A stretch of DNA of 64,000 nucleotides from Xanthostigma xanthostigma (Eukaryota; Arthropoda; Insecta; Raphidioptera; Raphidiidae), in contig OY754469.1 in the NCBI GenBank assembly GCA_963575645.1, positions 39,328,753 through 39,392,752 of the forward strand. Reading direction: 5' to 3'. The position numbers and the translations under genes were made by a program. How positions within the stretch are numbered: position 1 is the stretch's first letter; each line of letters opens with the position of its first letter. This document shows, one piece after another, positions 44,200 through 54,300 of the stretch. Below the pieces are notes generated by a model, which saw only the letters and a program-made list of their open reading frames with translations, had not been told where the DNA came from and ran no database searches.

Positions 44200-44678
44200 C
44201 AGGTGAGTTTTAAGTTGATGCTTTTTTTTACAGCGTGTAAAAATCAAATAAACGAGCAAATATTTCAAATAGTTTTTTTATCAAAACTCAAAAATAAGAG
44301 AGAAACAGCCTTTCGAAGTTTAAATAAATTTTATTAAATATTCTTTAATTTTGAGGTCGGTCCTGGGGTTATATTATGTCACTATGGAAATATGTTATTA
44401 TTATCAAGTATTCACAAAAATAATTGAGGCACTCACAATTCTTTCAAAAACAGAACAATACACATACTTGATAATAACAACTTACCTATTTCCATAGTGA
44501 CATAATATAACCCCAGGACCGACCTCAAAATTAAAGAAAATTTAATAAAATTTATTTAAACTTCGAAAGGCTGTTTCTCTCTTATTTTTGTTTTGATAAA
44601 AAAACTATTTGAAATATTTGCCCGTCTATTTGATTTTTACACGCTGTAAAAAAAATCATCAACTTAAAACTCACCCTG
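44200..44678. mobile_element. CAGGGTGAG foldback element, second copy (479 bp)
   Basis: Almost the same sequence and exactly the same length as 60886-61364. Ends CAGGTGAGTTTTAAGTTGAT and its complement are flanked by TA. A 63-codon frame in the left arm is a by-product. Confidence 0.82.
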
Positions 44679-44689
44679 TATAGTGTATA

Positions 44690-45080
44690 TAAAATTCTCG
44701 TGTCACAATTTTGGCCGCGCTAATCTCCGAAACCACTGAACCGATTTTAATTAAATTTTGTAAATGTGTCTTGTTTGGTCCAACTTAAGCTATAGGATAG
44801 TTTACATTAAATATTTTGTACAAAATTACAGTGTTTTGTAAAAAAGAAACTGTAGCGACATCTAATAGAATTTACTCAAAGCTATTAGTTTAGAAGCAAA
44901 CAAAATACTGTTTTAGTATCAAGTAGCGAGATCTGATAGAATTCGATCAAAGCTGTTAGTTCAGAAGCAAATCTGGTAGAATTTGTTCAAATCTATTAGT
45001 TCAGACGCCGGGCCGCAAACGAAATACGTTTTGCAGAATTACATCTATCACACCCGGGTTAAACCGGGACGGGTCGCTAG
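44690..45080 (+). mobile_element. Helitron-like element, second family, near full length
   Basis: It starts TATAAAATTCTCGTGTCACA, contains GCTAATCTCCGAAACCACTG and three GCTATTAGTT-AGAAGCAAA-like units, and ends CACCCGGGTTAAACCGGGAC, then GGGTCG, then CTAG and T. Confidence 0.72.
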
Positions 45081-45902
45081 TATTAGTATAGATTATTGTT
45101 TTATTAACTAGTAATATATTATTCTTGTGGTAATTAATACTATTATAAAATCACTGAGCAAGAGTTACAATTTACACAAAAAGTTGTCAAAATTCATCCA
45201 ACATATTATTCATTGTTTGAAAGTCTGTAGCTTGCCGAGTATCACAGTTATTATTACTTTACGACAAATTAGGGATGAGCAATGAGCGAAAATAGCAATG
45301 AGCATCAGAAGAAGCCGGACCTAGTTGCTAGTATTTTACAATTTTGTTTAACCTTTTTCTACCTTACAATACGCCACTGTTTGTAAATAAATCTGCATTT
45401 CAAATCAACATTTGCATAATATGGTATGTACTATAAAACTTTAACCTAGTACACACATCGATACAAAAAAGAAGAGTTAGTGTAAAAACAAACCTTTTAT
45501 AGAGCAACTGTGTAGCAAACCAACATGATATAGGTATCTAGAAATATATTTAGCGATAGGACAAACCTTTCCTACAGCAACAGTAGATTACTAACAATGA
45601 CACATATTCAGGGTTGAGTAATATGTGTATTTAAAGACCGCGCACGTTTGTCAAGCATAAACCTGGATGACCTGCACAACACAAACCTGCAACCAGTACA
45701 ATGTCGCACACTAGACCAGTATAACCCAGAACAGACCTGCACAAAACCAGTCAATTTTGCAGTTTTCGAAAAGTTTTACCATTGCAAATTAATTAATGAA
45801 AACGACACACTAGATCGGTTCAGCACGCTGCACGGCTAGAAAAAAATTGCAGACGACACTATCGTTGGTGCAAGTCTAATGTGCGCTACTCCATTAAATA
45901 AC
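45081..45902. other. Unassigned sequence
   Basis: The right part has short repeats of ACCAGT and ACACAAACCTG-like motifs (45660-45730). No supported gene. Confidence 0.35.
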
Positions 45903-45906
45903 ATAG

Positions 45907-46526
45907 TGTAACAAAACTGCTGTAGTCCGTGGCGGAAATTATTTATTAACAATAATAAATGTTTAATAAAACAGTAAAACACACAAACGAAAGCGTACTT
46001 CTTTAACTTAACAGAAATAATAACGTTAACAGAAACAAAACTAATAGTTCTAGATAATAAAATAAAAACTAAGTAACAGAGAATAAAGAGTCACCAAATT
46101 ATGTACACAAAATATTTAAAACACAGGACCACAACACAAAAATTATCAGCACACTTGTCTATTAACTATAAATCATTTATGTAAAACCACTCACTAAAGT
46201 TTGTTTATTTTCACAGTATAACTGAATAATTTATGTCGTAATGCCAGAGCACTGTGTCAATACATGAACAACACGAATAACTGACTAACTTACTTTCCCA
46301 CTCTGCTCGCCTTTTATAGTTTCGGCCCACGTTCAGTCGAACGTTCTAGAAGAACCTTTTTCTTTTCCGGCAAATTCTCAGAAGGTCAGTCCAGAACCTT
46401 TTCTTTACATGCATTGTTCTCTCCAAGCGATTGTCTAAAGGTCGGATGTTTTACCTGTTTTCCATTGTTGTCGTTTCTAGTAGTTTCTACAAATTCCAGA
46501 GTCGTCCCATCAAGGAGAACGCAACA
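45907..46526 (-). mobile_element. Solo LTR, Ty3/gypsy-type fossil, second copy
   Basis: 620 bp, same family as 41235-41900, with a perfect 4-bp TSD ATAG (45903-45906 and 46527-46530). It has a minus-strand TATAAAAGG box and terminal AATAAA. No internal region. The two solo LTRs differ at many positions by eye, so they are separate, not recent, insertions. Confidence 0.86.
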
Positions 46527-46689
46527 ATAGGTACTTTCACGAACAGGGTTTTTTTCTCCGTGGTGTGCAGGTCGTGCTGGTTTATGCTTGACAAGTGTGC
46601 GCGGTCTTTTTATAATCTTTCGAGAATTATAAAAACAGTCAATTAAATATCTATTTATAGTTAAATGTGAAATTGGTATAAGGTAAAAT

Positions 46690-46756
46690 AAAAAGAACCG
46701 CCGGGATCAAACCTAAGAGGTTACGAGGCAAAGTGCTCTACCTCGCCGCCAATTTA
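46690..46756 (-). pseudogene. tRNA-like relic (Thr-like)
   Basis: On the minus strand GGCGGCGAGGTAGAGCAC resembles a D arm/A box, CTCGTAA an anticodon loop with CGT, and GGTTTGATCCCGGCGG a T arm/B box. The stems pair poorly. Probably a SINE head or dead tRNA copy. Confidence 0.5.
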
Positions 46757-47177
46757 ATGTTATATAGCCGGCTTTTATAGTATACAGTATACGTACATTG
46801 CGACACGTTTATTACATTTTCAGTTTCATGAATCAATTTGACCTTATACAGTGCCAAAAACTTCAAAAACCTTTTAAAGAAATAAGGAAGTATCACTTCT
46901 TATGCTGTGCTCAAACGTTACACCAAAATTTTTAAATTCAGTTTACTGATAAGATTGTGTAATTTACACAAGTGGAAACTGGAAAATACTTTCGATAGAT
47001 GTATACAGTGTGTTCATCGAAAGTGGTAACAATAATAATTCGTGTATCCCTACTATATATACAAAAAGAAGATTTTTTTTAATAATAATAATAATATATT
47101 TATTCCTTAAAAACTGCTCCTAAAATTAACATTAACTCTATAGATTTACTATCGGAAACTGCTGACGAATAATTTTG
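46757..47177. other. Unassigned sequence
   Basis: Nothing recognisable; AATAATAATAATAATA simple repeat near 47082. Confidence 0.35.
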
Positions 47178-47757
47178 GAAGTAAAACTTCTTTACGCACG
47201 CTTGACTTGGAGAGTAAGCTGGTGGATGCGTGACGAGAGATTTACGGAAGTGTGATCGGGCGAGGCGAACGGAAGATGAGAGGGAGATATAAGTTATAGT
47301 GAAGATAGAAAGAAAATGACAAATACTTCACTGGCTAGTGGCGTCATCAGTGTAAGCAGTACTAACAATAGAATGACACATACTGTACTTGCCAGTGGCG
47401 CTATCGGGTGACAGAAAACAGTTTTGTAAACCTACTTAACTTGCAGAGCTAAATAATAATATTTCATAAAGATTTACGTTTAAAAACCAACAAGAACTAA
47501 GTAATTGCAATGTATTACTTTTGTTTTCATTATCTTTATGTTTATATTTCTTTCTTCTTATATTAGACTGTCCATTTCCTTCTTGAACAATTTTGTAAAT
47601 TAACATTTTGTTCAATACATTAAATATTCTACGTTTAAAGTGAATAAAATTGTAAATTTATATTAAAGTTCATATTTTCGGGTGAATAATAACAAATTAT
47701 GACAGAAAGAAGTTTTACTTCAGTCGTGTGGTTTAAAGTACACTCGTCTTTTTTTTG
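47178..47757 (-). mobile_element. GAAGTAAAACTTCTT element, copy 2
   Basis: Reverse copy of 28692-29240, with GAAGTAAAACTTCTT at 47178 and its complement ending at 47721, followed by the shared AGTCGTGTGGTTTAAAGTAC tail. Interior blocks (GATCGGGCGAGGCGAACG, GCCAGTGGCGCTATCGGGTG) agree. Confidence 0.7.
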
Positions 47758-48838
47758 TACTTCAAACTCAACCGGAAGTGTAAAATTAAATGATTTTTTT
47801 TTCAAATGGCAACATATAATCTTTTTTACATTTTTTTGTCTCTACAAATTCATATAAAATTTGCATAGGGTTACATAAGAAATAATTCGAAAAAAACGTT
47901 ATCGTTTCATGGTTACACCGGCAGCGTTAAATATTTAACGCAAATATAAATCGACTCGACCTCACATAAGAAATTTTATTTTATTTATTTTTTTTTTATT
48001 TATTTATTTTTTTATTTATTGTTTTTTGGCCTGACTCTTGTCTTTGGCCAGTAGAAGAAATTTTATATTTCCAGCGATACCAAGTTTGCGTCTAAATTGG
48101 ATGAAATGAGTTACAATAATTGTGCTAGCCCTGTCTGTAGACAGTTTAGTTTCTTGGGCAACGCTTATAAATATCACTCGCGATGAATTTTTACCACGAT
48201 CATGCCCTTCCTCTGTCAAGGATTACGTCACATACGTGTTTATGTAGCTTCTAAAGTTTAAAAGTTCGTTGTTTTAGTAAAAAAATGGCCCAATTCATTC
48301 TGTTTTTAAAATATTACTGTTATAGCAGTGACATTCCACGGCACACATGTCATACTATACACTTATTAATCTTAGTGAGCACTAGAGGACTCTATTATAA
48401 AATATCAATATGAAATTAGTTTCCTATTTATCAATGAAACATTCGAAAGACGGTATATGTAAAATTAGTTTTAATTTAAAATCAATAATCATTTCAACAA
48501 TGATATTAAATTGACAGCGTAAAAAAACAATAATTAAACGATTAGCTCTAATTGTTCGATGGGTTGTTGTTCCAGAATCCAGACTTAGTGATGTAACGAA
48601 TGTCAAATCTTAAACATTGCGAATATCTGTCGCCGATATTCGAGACTGCGAATATTCAGATTTCAAATTGGCGTCATTTATCCACGCCCCACGGTTAAAA
48701 TTTGACAGCGTAAGTCGAACGCATACATTTGTAGTAGTTCTGGGTGCTAGGTTGGTTATTAATACTCAGCCTAAAGCTTTATTAGCTAATGTTAAAGTAA
48801 AGGCTGATAAAATCTTAGCAAAAGAGATATATGCTATA
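47758..48838. other. Unassigned sequence
   Basis: About 1 kb with AT-rich low-complexity tracts near 47970-48020. Short frames at 48016-48219 and 48617-48874 have no domain I recognise. Confidence 0.3.
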
Positions 48839-49040
48839 TACAGGGTGTTCTACAAGCTCTATGACAAACTTTGACAGATGGCAGGTCACTTGATTTTAAG
48901 CATATTTTTTTTAATAAACATGGGTCCGATTCGTTTTTGTTTATAAGTGACAAGCATTAAAAGAATCAAAAACGTAGGCTGATAAATAGTAACATCGGTT
49001 GTTATGACAATAATTATTGTTAGTGTCATTTTAATGGATA

Positions 49041-49298
49041 GGTCAAGGAGGTCCAATATCATGGCCACCTCGTTCACCCGATCTGAATCCTCTGGATTTT
49101 TATTTATGGGGACACATGAAGCAGCTGGTCTACCATGTTGAAATCGCTACCCATCAGCAGTTACTTGAAAGAATTCAAGATGCAGCTAGCCAAATAAGAA
49201 ATGATCCAAATCTCATTCTTCGAGTGACCGAATCTTTAGTTCGTCGATGTGAGGCTTGCATTCAAGCTGAGGGTGGACATTTCGAACAATTTTTATAG
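49041..49298 (+). pseudogene. Mariner-type transposase, C-terminal fragment
   Basis: The open stretch starts GQGGPISWPPRSPDLNPLDF and continues YLWGHMKQL. The PRSPDLNPLDF box holds the third catalytic acidic residue of the IS630/Tc1/mariner DDE/D domain. The C-terminus RRCEACIQAEGGHFEQFL is also typical of this insect group. An in-frame stop lies just upstream (49032), and the first two catalytic regions are absent. The fragment at 2803-2862 looks like a more N-terminal part of a related transposase. Confidence 0.82.
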
Positions 49299-49324
49299 TC
49301 TTAAGTTTTGTGATTATCATTTAA

Positions 49325-50194
49325 GGACGTAGTCCTATGTTCAAGCTCGTTTTCAACCGTTATTTCAGAATTTTTTTTAATATCAAAATAATGTACGATG
49401 TTTTCAATTTTGTTACATGTTTTTACTGACATCGTAAACTAAGAAAAAAAATTTTTTTTTGCTTAATTTTACGCCATTTTATAATTGTTTTTTTAACCTA
49501 AAGTAGACAACTTTAAATTGAGGTAGGTGGGTAGCGCGGGTGATAACGTCACTTGGAGTCAACTGAATTATAAAAATTAAATTCGTTATTGTTTCGTAGG
49601 CTTATGGCTCTATCCCGTACTAGAAATAAACATTTTTATTGATAAATAATAAAATGGCGGGTTTTAGAAAAAAAAACAACGAGAAAATCGTGATTTTTTC
49701 GTTGAAAATCGGTTAAAAAAATAGAAATAATTTTTATAATTAAGTAATTCTAGTACCGGACGGAGCTATTGTTGTGTAGAATACCCTGTGAAAAACTGAA
49801 AGCAATCGGTTGTATACAATTGTTTCAATCACCCGCGCCGCTTAAAAAAACGTAGTTTTGAGAAAAACGCGTTTAAAGTTTTAATTTCAGATTTCTTACA
49901 AAAAAATAAAAATGAATATTTACACTAATCAGTTATGCCTGGTGTATAGTAAACCTTCCGTTTGCTCTACTCTGCGAGAGTATAAGGGTAACGTGATAAC
50001 AATTGAGAGGTAAGAGCAGGTAAGAGTTTTACCGTAAGACCGTTGCTGCTCTCGACTATATGCTATGGCTTTGTAAATATTTAATATTTCGGTCTAACAT
50101 TTTTACAGTATTTTCTCAATATAATATAGGTACTTACTTAAAATGTAAAAAAAATAAATTCGTTTTTTCAAAACCCGAACACCAGACTACGTCC
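49325..50194 (+). mobile_element. TTAA-flanked element, copy 2 (870 bp), nested
   Basis: TTAA stands at 49321-49324 and 50195-50198. Ends GGACGTAGTCCTATG and ACCAGACTACGTCC are short inverted repeats. It sits within the mariner-type element. The longest copy of the family here; no transposase. Confidence 0.8.
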
Positions 50195-50283
50195 TTAAAT
50201 TAAATATTTATTGTTAATTGTTAATAAAGGTTAAATGCTTGTAACTTCTAAACAAAAACGAATCGAACAAATGTTTATTAAAA

Positions 50284-50425
50284 AAATTGGTTTACGGACG
50301 ATAGTTTTACGTGATAACGTATTCCGCTCGAAGGTCAGGCGGAACGTGACACATTTCGGAACGTGACACTTTTTCGTGCATGCAGCCGGTGTTTCATCAA
50401 TTTATAAGACGTTATCACGTCAAAA
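50284..50425 (-). mobile_element. TTTTGACGTGATAACG element, compact copy 5 (about 142 bp)
   Basis: Only the two end regions are kept: AAAATTGGTTTACGGACGAT, then AGTTTTACGTGATAACGTAT, and GACGTTATCACGTCAAAA. About 45 bases of GGAACGTGACAC-type sequence lie between. It is nested within the mariner-type element. Confidence 0.78.
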
Positions 50426-50495
50426 AATATGTTTAAAATCAAGCAGCCTACCATCTGTCAAAGTTTGTCATAGAGCTTGTAGAACACTCTGTATA

Positions 50496-50985
50496 ACGTT
50501 GTTTTTCATATAATAATGGTATACTTTTCATAACGGTTTATTAATCTCTTTTTTTGTCATGAAAGTTTTGTTGAAAAATGTTTTTTTAAAACTTTATAGT
50601 TTCGGAAATATTTTGAAAATAAAAAAAAATCTGCTGTTGTTTTGCTTTGTAGATCTGTCAGAAAGAAAAAAATTGGTCGATAATTTTATTTAAATATGTA
50701 GGTGACCATGCCAACGAATAGCAAATATCATAATATTTAATACTAGCCGTTACCCGTGTCTTCGCGCGCGATTTCTTTATTACACTATATCAAATGTTAA
50801 TATTTTTGAAGTTGGAATGGTTCCGTTGCCCAATTGGCTGGAATTTTTCCTTTAACATATGTTTTCTATTAACCGCGCTACGTAGTTAACTGCTGCAGCG
50901 AAGTAATTATATTTTATTAATTTAATGAAGTTGTTTGTGTCATTTTTTTCACGCGCAAAAGTACGGATATAAAATTTCTCTATAA
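50496..50985. mobile_element. Repeat fragments between mariner-type element and mthl
   Basis: 50655-50695 (CAGAAAGAAAAAAATTGGTC, then GATAATTTTATTTA) is a scrap of the Penelope-like arm. 50741-50985 begins ACTAGCCGTTACCCGTGTCT, then TCGCGCGCG, a reversed Helitron-like end. Confidence 0.45.
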
Positions 50986-51255
50986 AAAAGGATATGACGC
51001 TGTTTTCCAACCGTATTTCTAACAAAAATGCATTTCCTTCACTGTGAGCTCTCTGCAGAACTATTTTAAAGTCAGTTGGCTTTGATTCTTTGAATTGAAT
51101 TGAATTTCAATTGTTTCTTTCTTATTGTATAACACATTTATTAAAACTAATATTTCTTTACAATAAATAAAACATAGAATCTATTTTGAAAGGATCAACA
51201 AGAGTGCATCATAATTGATATTTATAAAAAAACAGTTTGTGACCATTTTAAAAAA
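50986..51255. other. Region upstream of the mthl start codon
   Basis: I see no convincing TATA-Inr or DPE arrangement. The 5' UTR and promoter probably lie here or in an upstream exon. No repeat recognised. Confidence 0.35.
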
Positions 51256-51369
51256 ATGTGCAAAAATACAGTTTGCTTTATTATTTGGTTCATAATTTGT
51301 TTTATTACGTTAAAAAAAGATGTCAGTTGTAAAAAATGTGTTTCAAATACGTTTTTAAACAATTCAGAG
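51256..51369 (+). CDS. mthl: mthl exon 1: signal peptide and start of ectodomain
   Basis: This exon encodes residues 1-38. A hydrophobic core (FIIWFIICFITL) is followed by KKDVSCKKC, as in a secretory signal peptide and the first ectodomain cysteines. It ends in phase 0 before the donor GTAAAT at 51370. The assignment rests on position, phase and the signal-peptide character, since Mth N-termini are poorly conserved. Confidence 0.75.
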
Positions 51370-54300
51370 GTAAATATTTTTTTTTTCACATTAGTACTTT
51401 GTATCCCTACCACGAAGACTGTAACTAGGAAACCCAGCTCGAGGATAGCGTTGATATATGTCGCATGAACCAATATGGCGTCAGCTACTGGGTAACGTAC
51501 ACACGTTCATGGCTTATATGTGTGTAGTGTCTGTGAAGTTAAACAACTTTGGTAACTATGGCGAAAACAGGTGGAAAGAACCGAAGTTTTCCCAGGTAGT
51601 GATAACAGCACCATCTCGCGTGCGCCAGAAAACGGTCCGTCTAGAAACACGGCAAGCTAGGTCTCCTGGTTACAGACTTTGTGATCCCTACAAATAGGCG
51701 TCAGTTTTTTAAAACCTTTGTGGATACTCCAGGAGTATTTGTCAATATACAGTGCGCATCGAACCTGCCCCCCCATCGTATTAATTTAAATAGTTCGGTA
51801 CAAATAAAATTTATTTTTAGTACCTAATTAAAAAATGTGGATTTCCAAAAAGAAGTTTATTTACGAAAGATATTTAGGCTCGTACTGTACAGGCTTCTTT
51901 TCAGTGCCGGATTAATCATTAGGCAGAGTAGGCAACTGCCTAGGGGCCCCGCATCGACTAGAGGCCCGTGCACGCACCAAGAAAAAAAACTTTTCATGGA
52001 ACGAAAATTTTATTTGAAAATTTGTATGAAATTTCCCAACAACAATATTATTTTCCTTCGTTGTTTATTGTAATTTATTGCATTTAATAATATAAAATTT
52101 AAAATAACTACGTCACGTCTCATTTCTCTTTCCTGACCCATCAAAAAACCTGGATCATCAATTATCTATAACCTATTCATGAAGACCATTTCAATAAAGT
52201 TAACGAGTCAGGTAAGGTGATGCTGCAGCATCTAGTCAAAGTAATCATGTTGTTACAATATCACATAAGACATTGAAGTAACAGGATGCCTGGAGTCGAT
52301 CATCTGGAAGTTACTCACATCCCTTCATCAACTTGAAAAGACATGATTGCATTGTCTAGAGGCTTAAACCGGCACTGCTTCTTTTACGAAACTTTACACC
52401 ACTAGTGTAAAATGTGACATTTCACAAACGCTATACAGACACGAAAATCGGGGTTGTGCTAAATAAAATTGCATTTTATTTTTTCACAATGTAAAATGTT
52501 TGCTGTTTTAGTATAATCCAGAAAACAAAGTAACGGCGATACCAAAATGTTGTGGGAAATTCGAAAAATTAGTGAGAGAATTCAACAAGACTTTCTGCAA
52601 AAGTGACGAAACTATAAATTATTTTAAAAAATCAATCTATAGACACAACGGAACGGGCCATCGTCCCGTAGCGATCGGTGATTGTTCGAAACTTGTGATT
52701 TTGGTCAACAATAACTGCAAAAAGTAAGTTTCTCAATATTTTAGATCAGAAACGTAACCATGACAAATTAGTAGTTAGATAAGATAAGATTTTATTGTCA
52801 CATTATAAAAGTAAGTTACAATTTTACATATATACTGGTTCCTGATTAATTACCCAGTGGAATAAACTTAATGCTAACTTGAATATTGTTTATTGGTAGT
52901 CTTATGCGTTACAATTATTATTTTTTTGTATATAGGAAAAAGTTTTAAAAAAACCTACGCTCGAAAATTAGTAGTTTATTTATCTAGACTGTAATGCAAT
53001 GTTTTATGTACCAGTTGTGACATTATTAGAAAAATGGTCAATGTGTTTTAACTGCCATACGAGTTATAAAAGCATTTAGCATCGAGTTAAATACTACATT
53101 ATTTGAACATACCTTCATTAAAATCACTGAGTTTTTTTTAAAATGAAGTGAAAAGTAGCTAATTTATAAGATGTAGGCCAAAAAATACCATAGACCAGTA
53201 ATTGCTTGTGTTCCTCTCGGGGGAAGAAACTCAGACTAATTTGTAATGATTTAACCTCTATCACTTGGGGTTCGGAAATGCGTCATTTTCGAGAAAATTT
53301 ACTTCGGTTTTCTTTTTACAAAAATTCGACTTATTGAATTTTTCCATGACCTTACTAATTGGCCAACAGTCCTAAAGCGAAAAACCACGAAATTTACTGT
53401 TATATTTTATATTGTGTGTTAAAACTTACAATAAACATAGGCGTAGAATCGATTTCATCCTAGGGGGGGGGGCAAATTTTCAACTCTATCTACCAGCTGC
53501 CACTTACACATAATTTGAAAACTGTTCCTAGATGCGAAATCGATCAATACAACTTTCTGGAGAAATTTCACGATAAAGAAAATATGTATAAAATTGTAGA
53601 TTTATCTTGTTATTTTTACGTGGTCTATTAATATTATAGGGTAGGCCAGGCCCACCTGGCCCCCCTTCTTGCTACGCCAATGACAATAAATATAAAAAAT
53701 AAAATGAAAAATTTTCACAGAAGTGACATTATCATAAAAAAATTACGCATTTCCGATCCTCAAGTGACAAGATAAAATCATTCCAAATTAGTCATTATTT
53801 CAATTATTCCGAGAGGAATACAAGCAATTACCGGTCCCTTATATATCTCATGCGTAATGGTATTACAGTGCGGTGTAACATTATGTTAAAACTCGCTAGC
53901 GCTCGTTTTAATATAATGTCACAGGTCCACGCAATATAACCCATTACGACACATGCTATACAATATACTATTGCAGACAAATGTTAAATCGAAATGTCAA
54001 AGATGACACCAGTCTGGTAATCGAAAATGGAATCCATCTATACATGCCTTTTAAAAATAAGCACTTCCATATCGGTGAATATTGCTTAGATTTTTATGAA
54101 AAAAATAATTCAACCGGAATCAACACGTTTCTGTGTGTCCCAAAACCCCCCGAACCTATCGCATTGGCCGGTTTTGACTTGCATTCGCTTGGTAAGTTGT
54201 TTTTTGGTTAAATTTCGATATTTTTAAGTGAAACTTGTAACAGGTCTCTATAATAACCGATTCCAAAATTATCAAATCATTACTCAAAAACACTTCCTTT

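Larger units (their letters stand above)
48841..50491 (+). mobile_element. IS630/Tc1/mariner-type element with two later insertions
   Basis: TIRs CAGGGTGTTCTACAAGCTCT and its complement (AGAGCTTGTAGAACACTCTG) are flanked by TA. Inside, 49041-49298 encodes the transposase C-terminal part. The element is interrupted by the TTAA element (49325-50194) and by a compact TTTTGACGTG element (50284-50425). Without them about 640 bp remain, so it is a deletion derivative. Confidence 0.82.
53143..53955. repeat. Dispersed repeat in mthl intron 2, split by a later insertion
   Basis: The outer parts (53143-53185 and 53849-53955) align with the uninterrupted copy at 21066-21225. Shared landmarks are AAAAAATACCATA, GTAATGGTATTACGA-like sequence, a CTCGCTAGCGCTCGTTTTA hairpin and CCCATTACGACAC. 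The middle is a separate element. Confidence 0.65.

Noticed and set aside
51458-51697. 79-codon plus-strand frame just after mthl exon 1
   Set aside because: It coincides with the hAT element at 51411-51683 in intron 1 and breaks the receptor reading frame.
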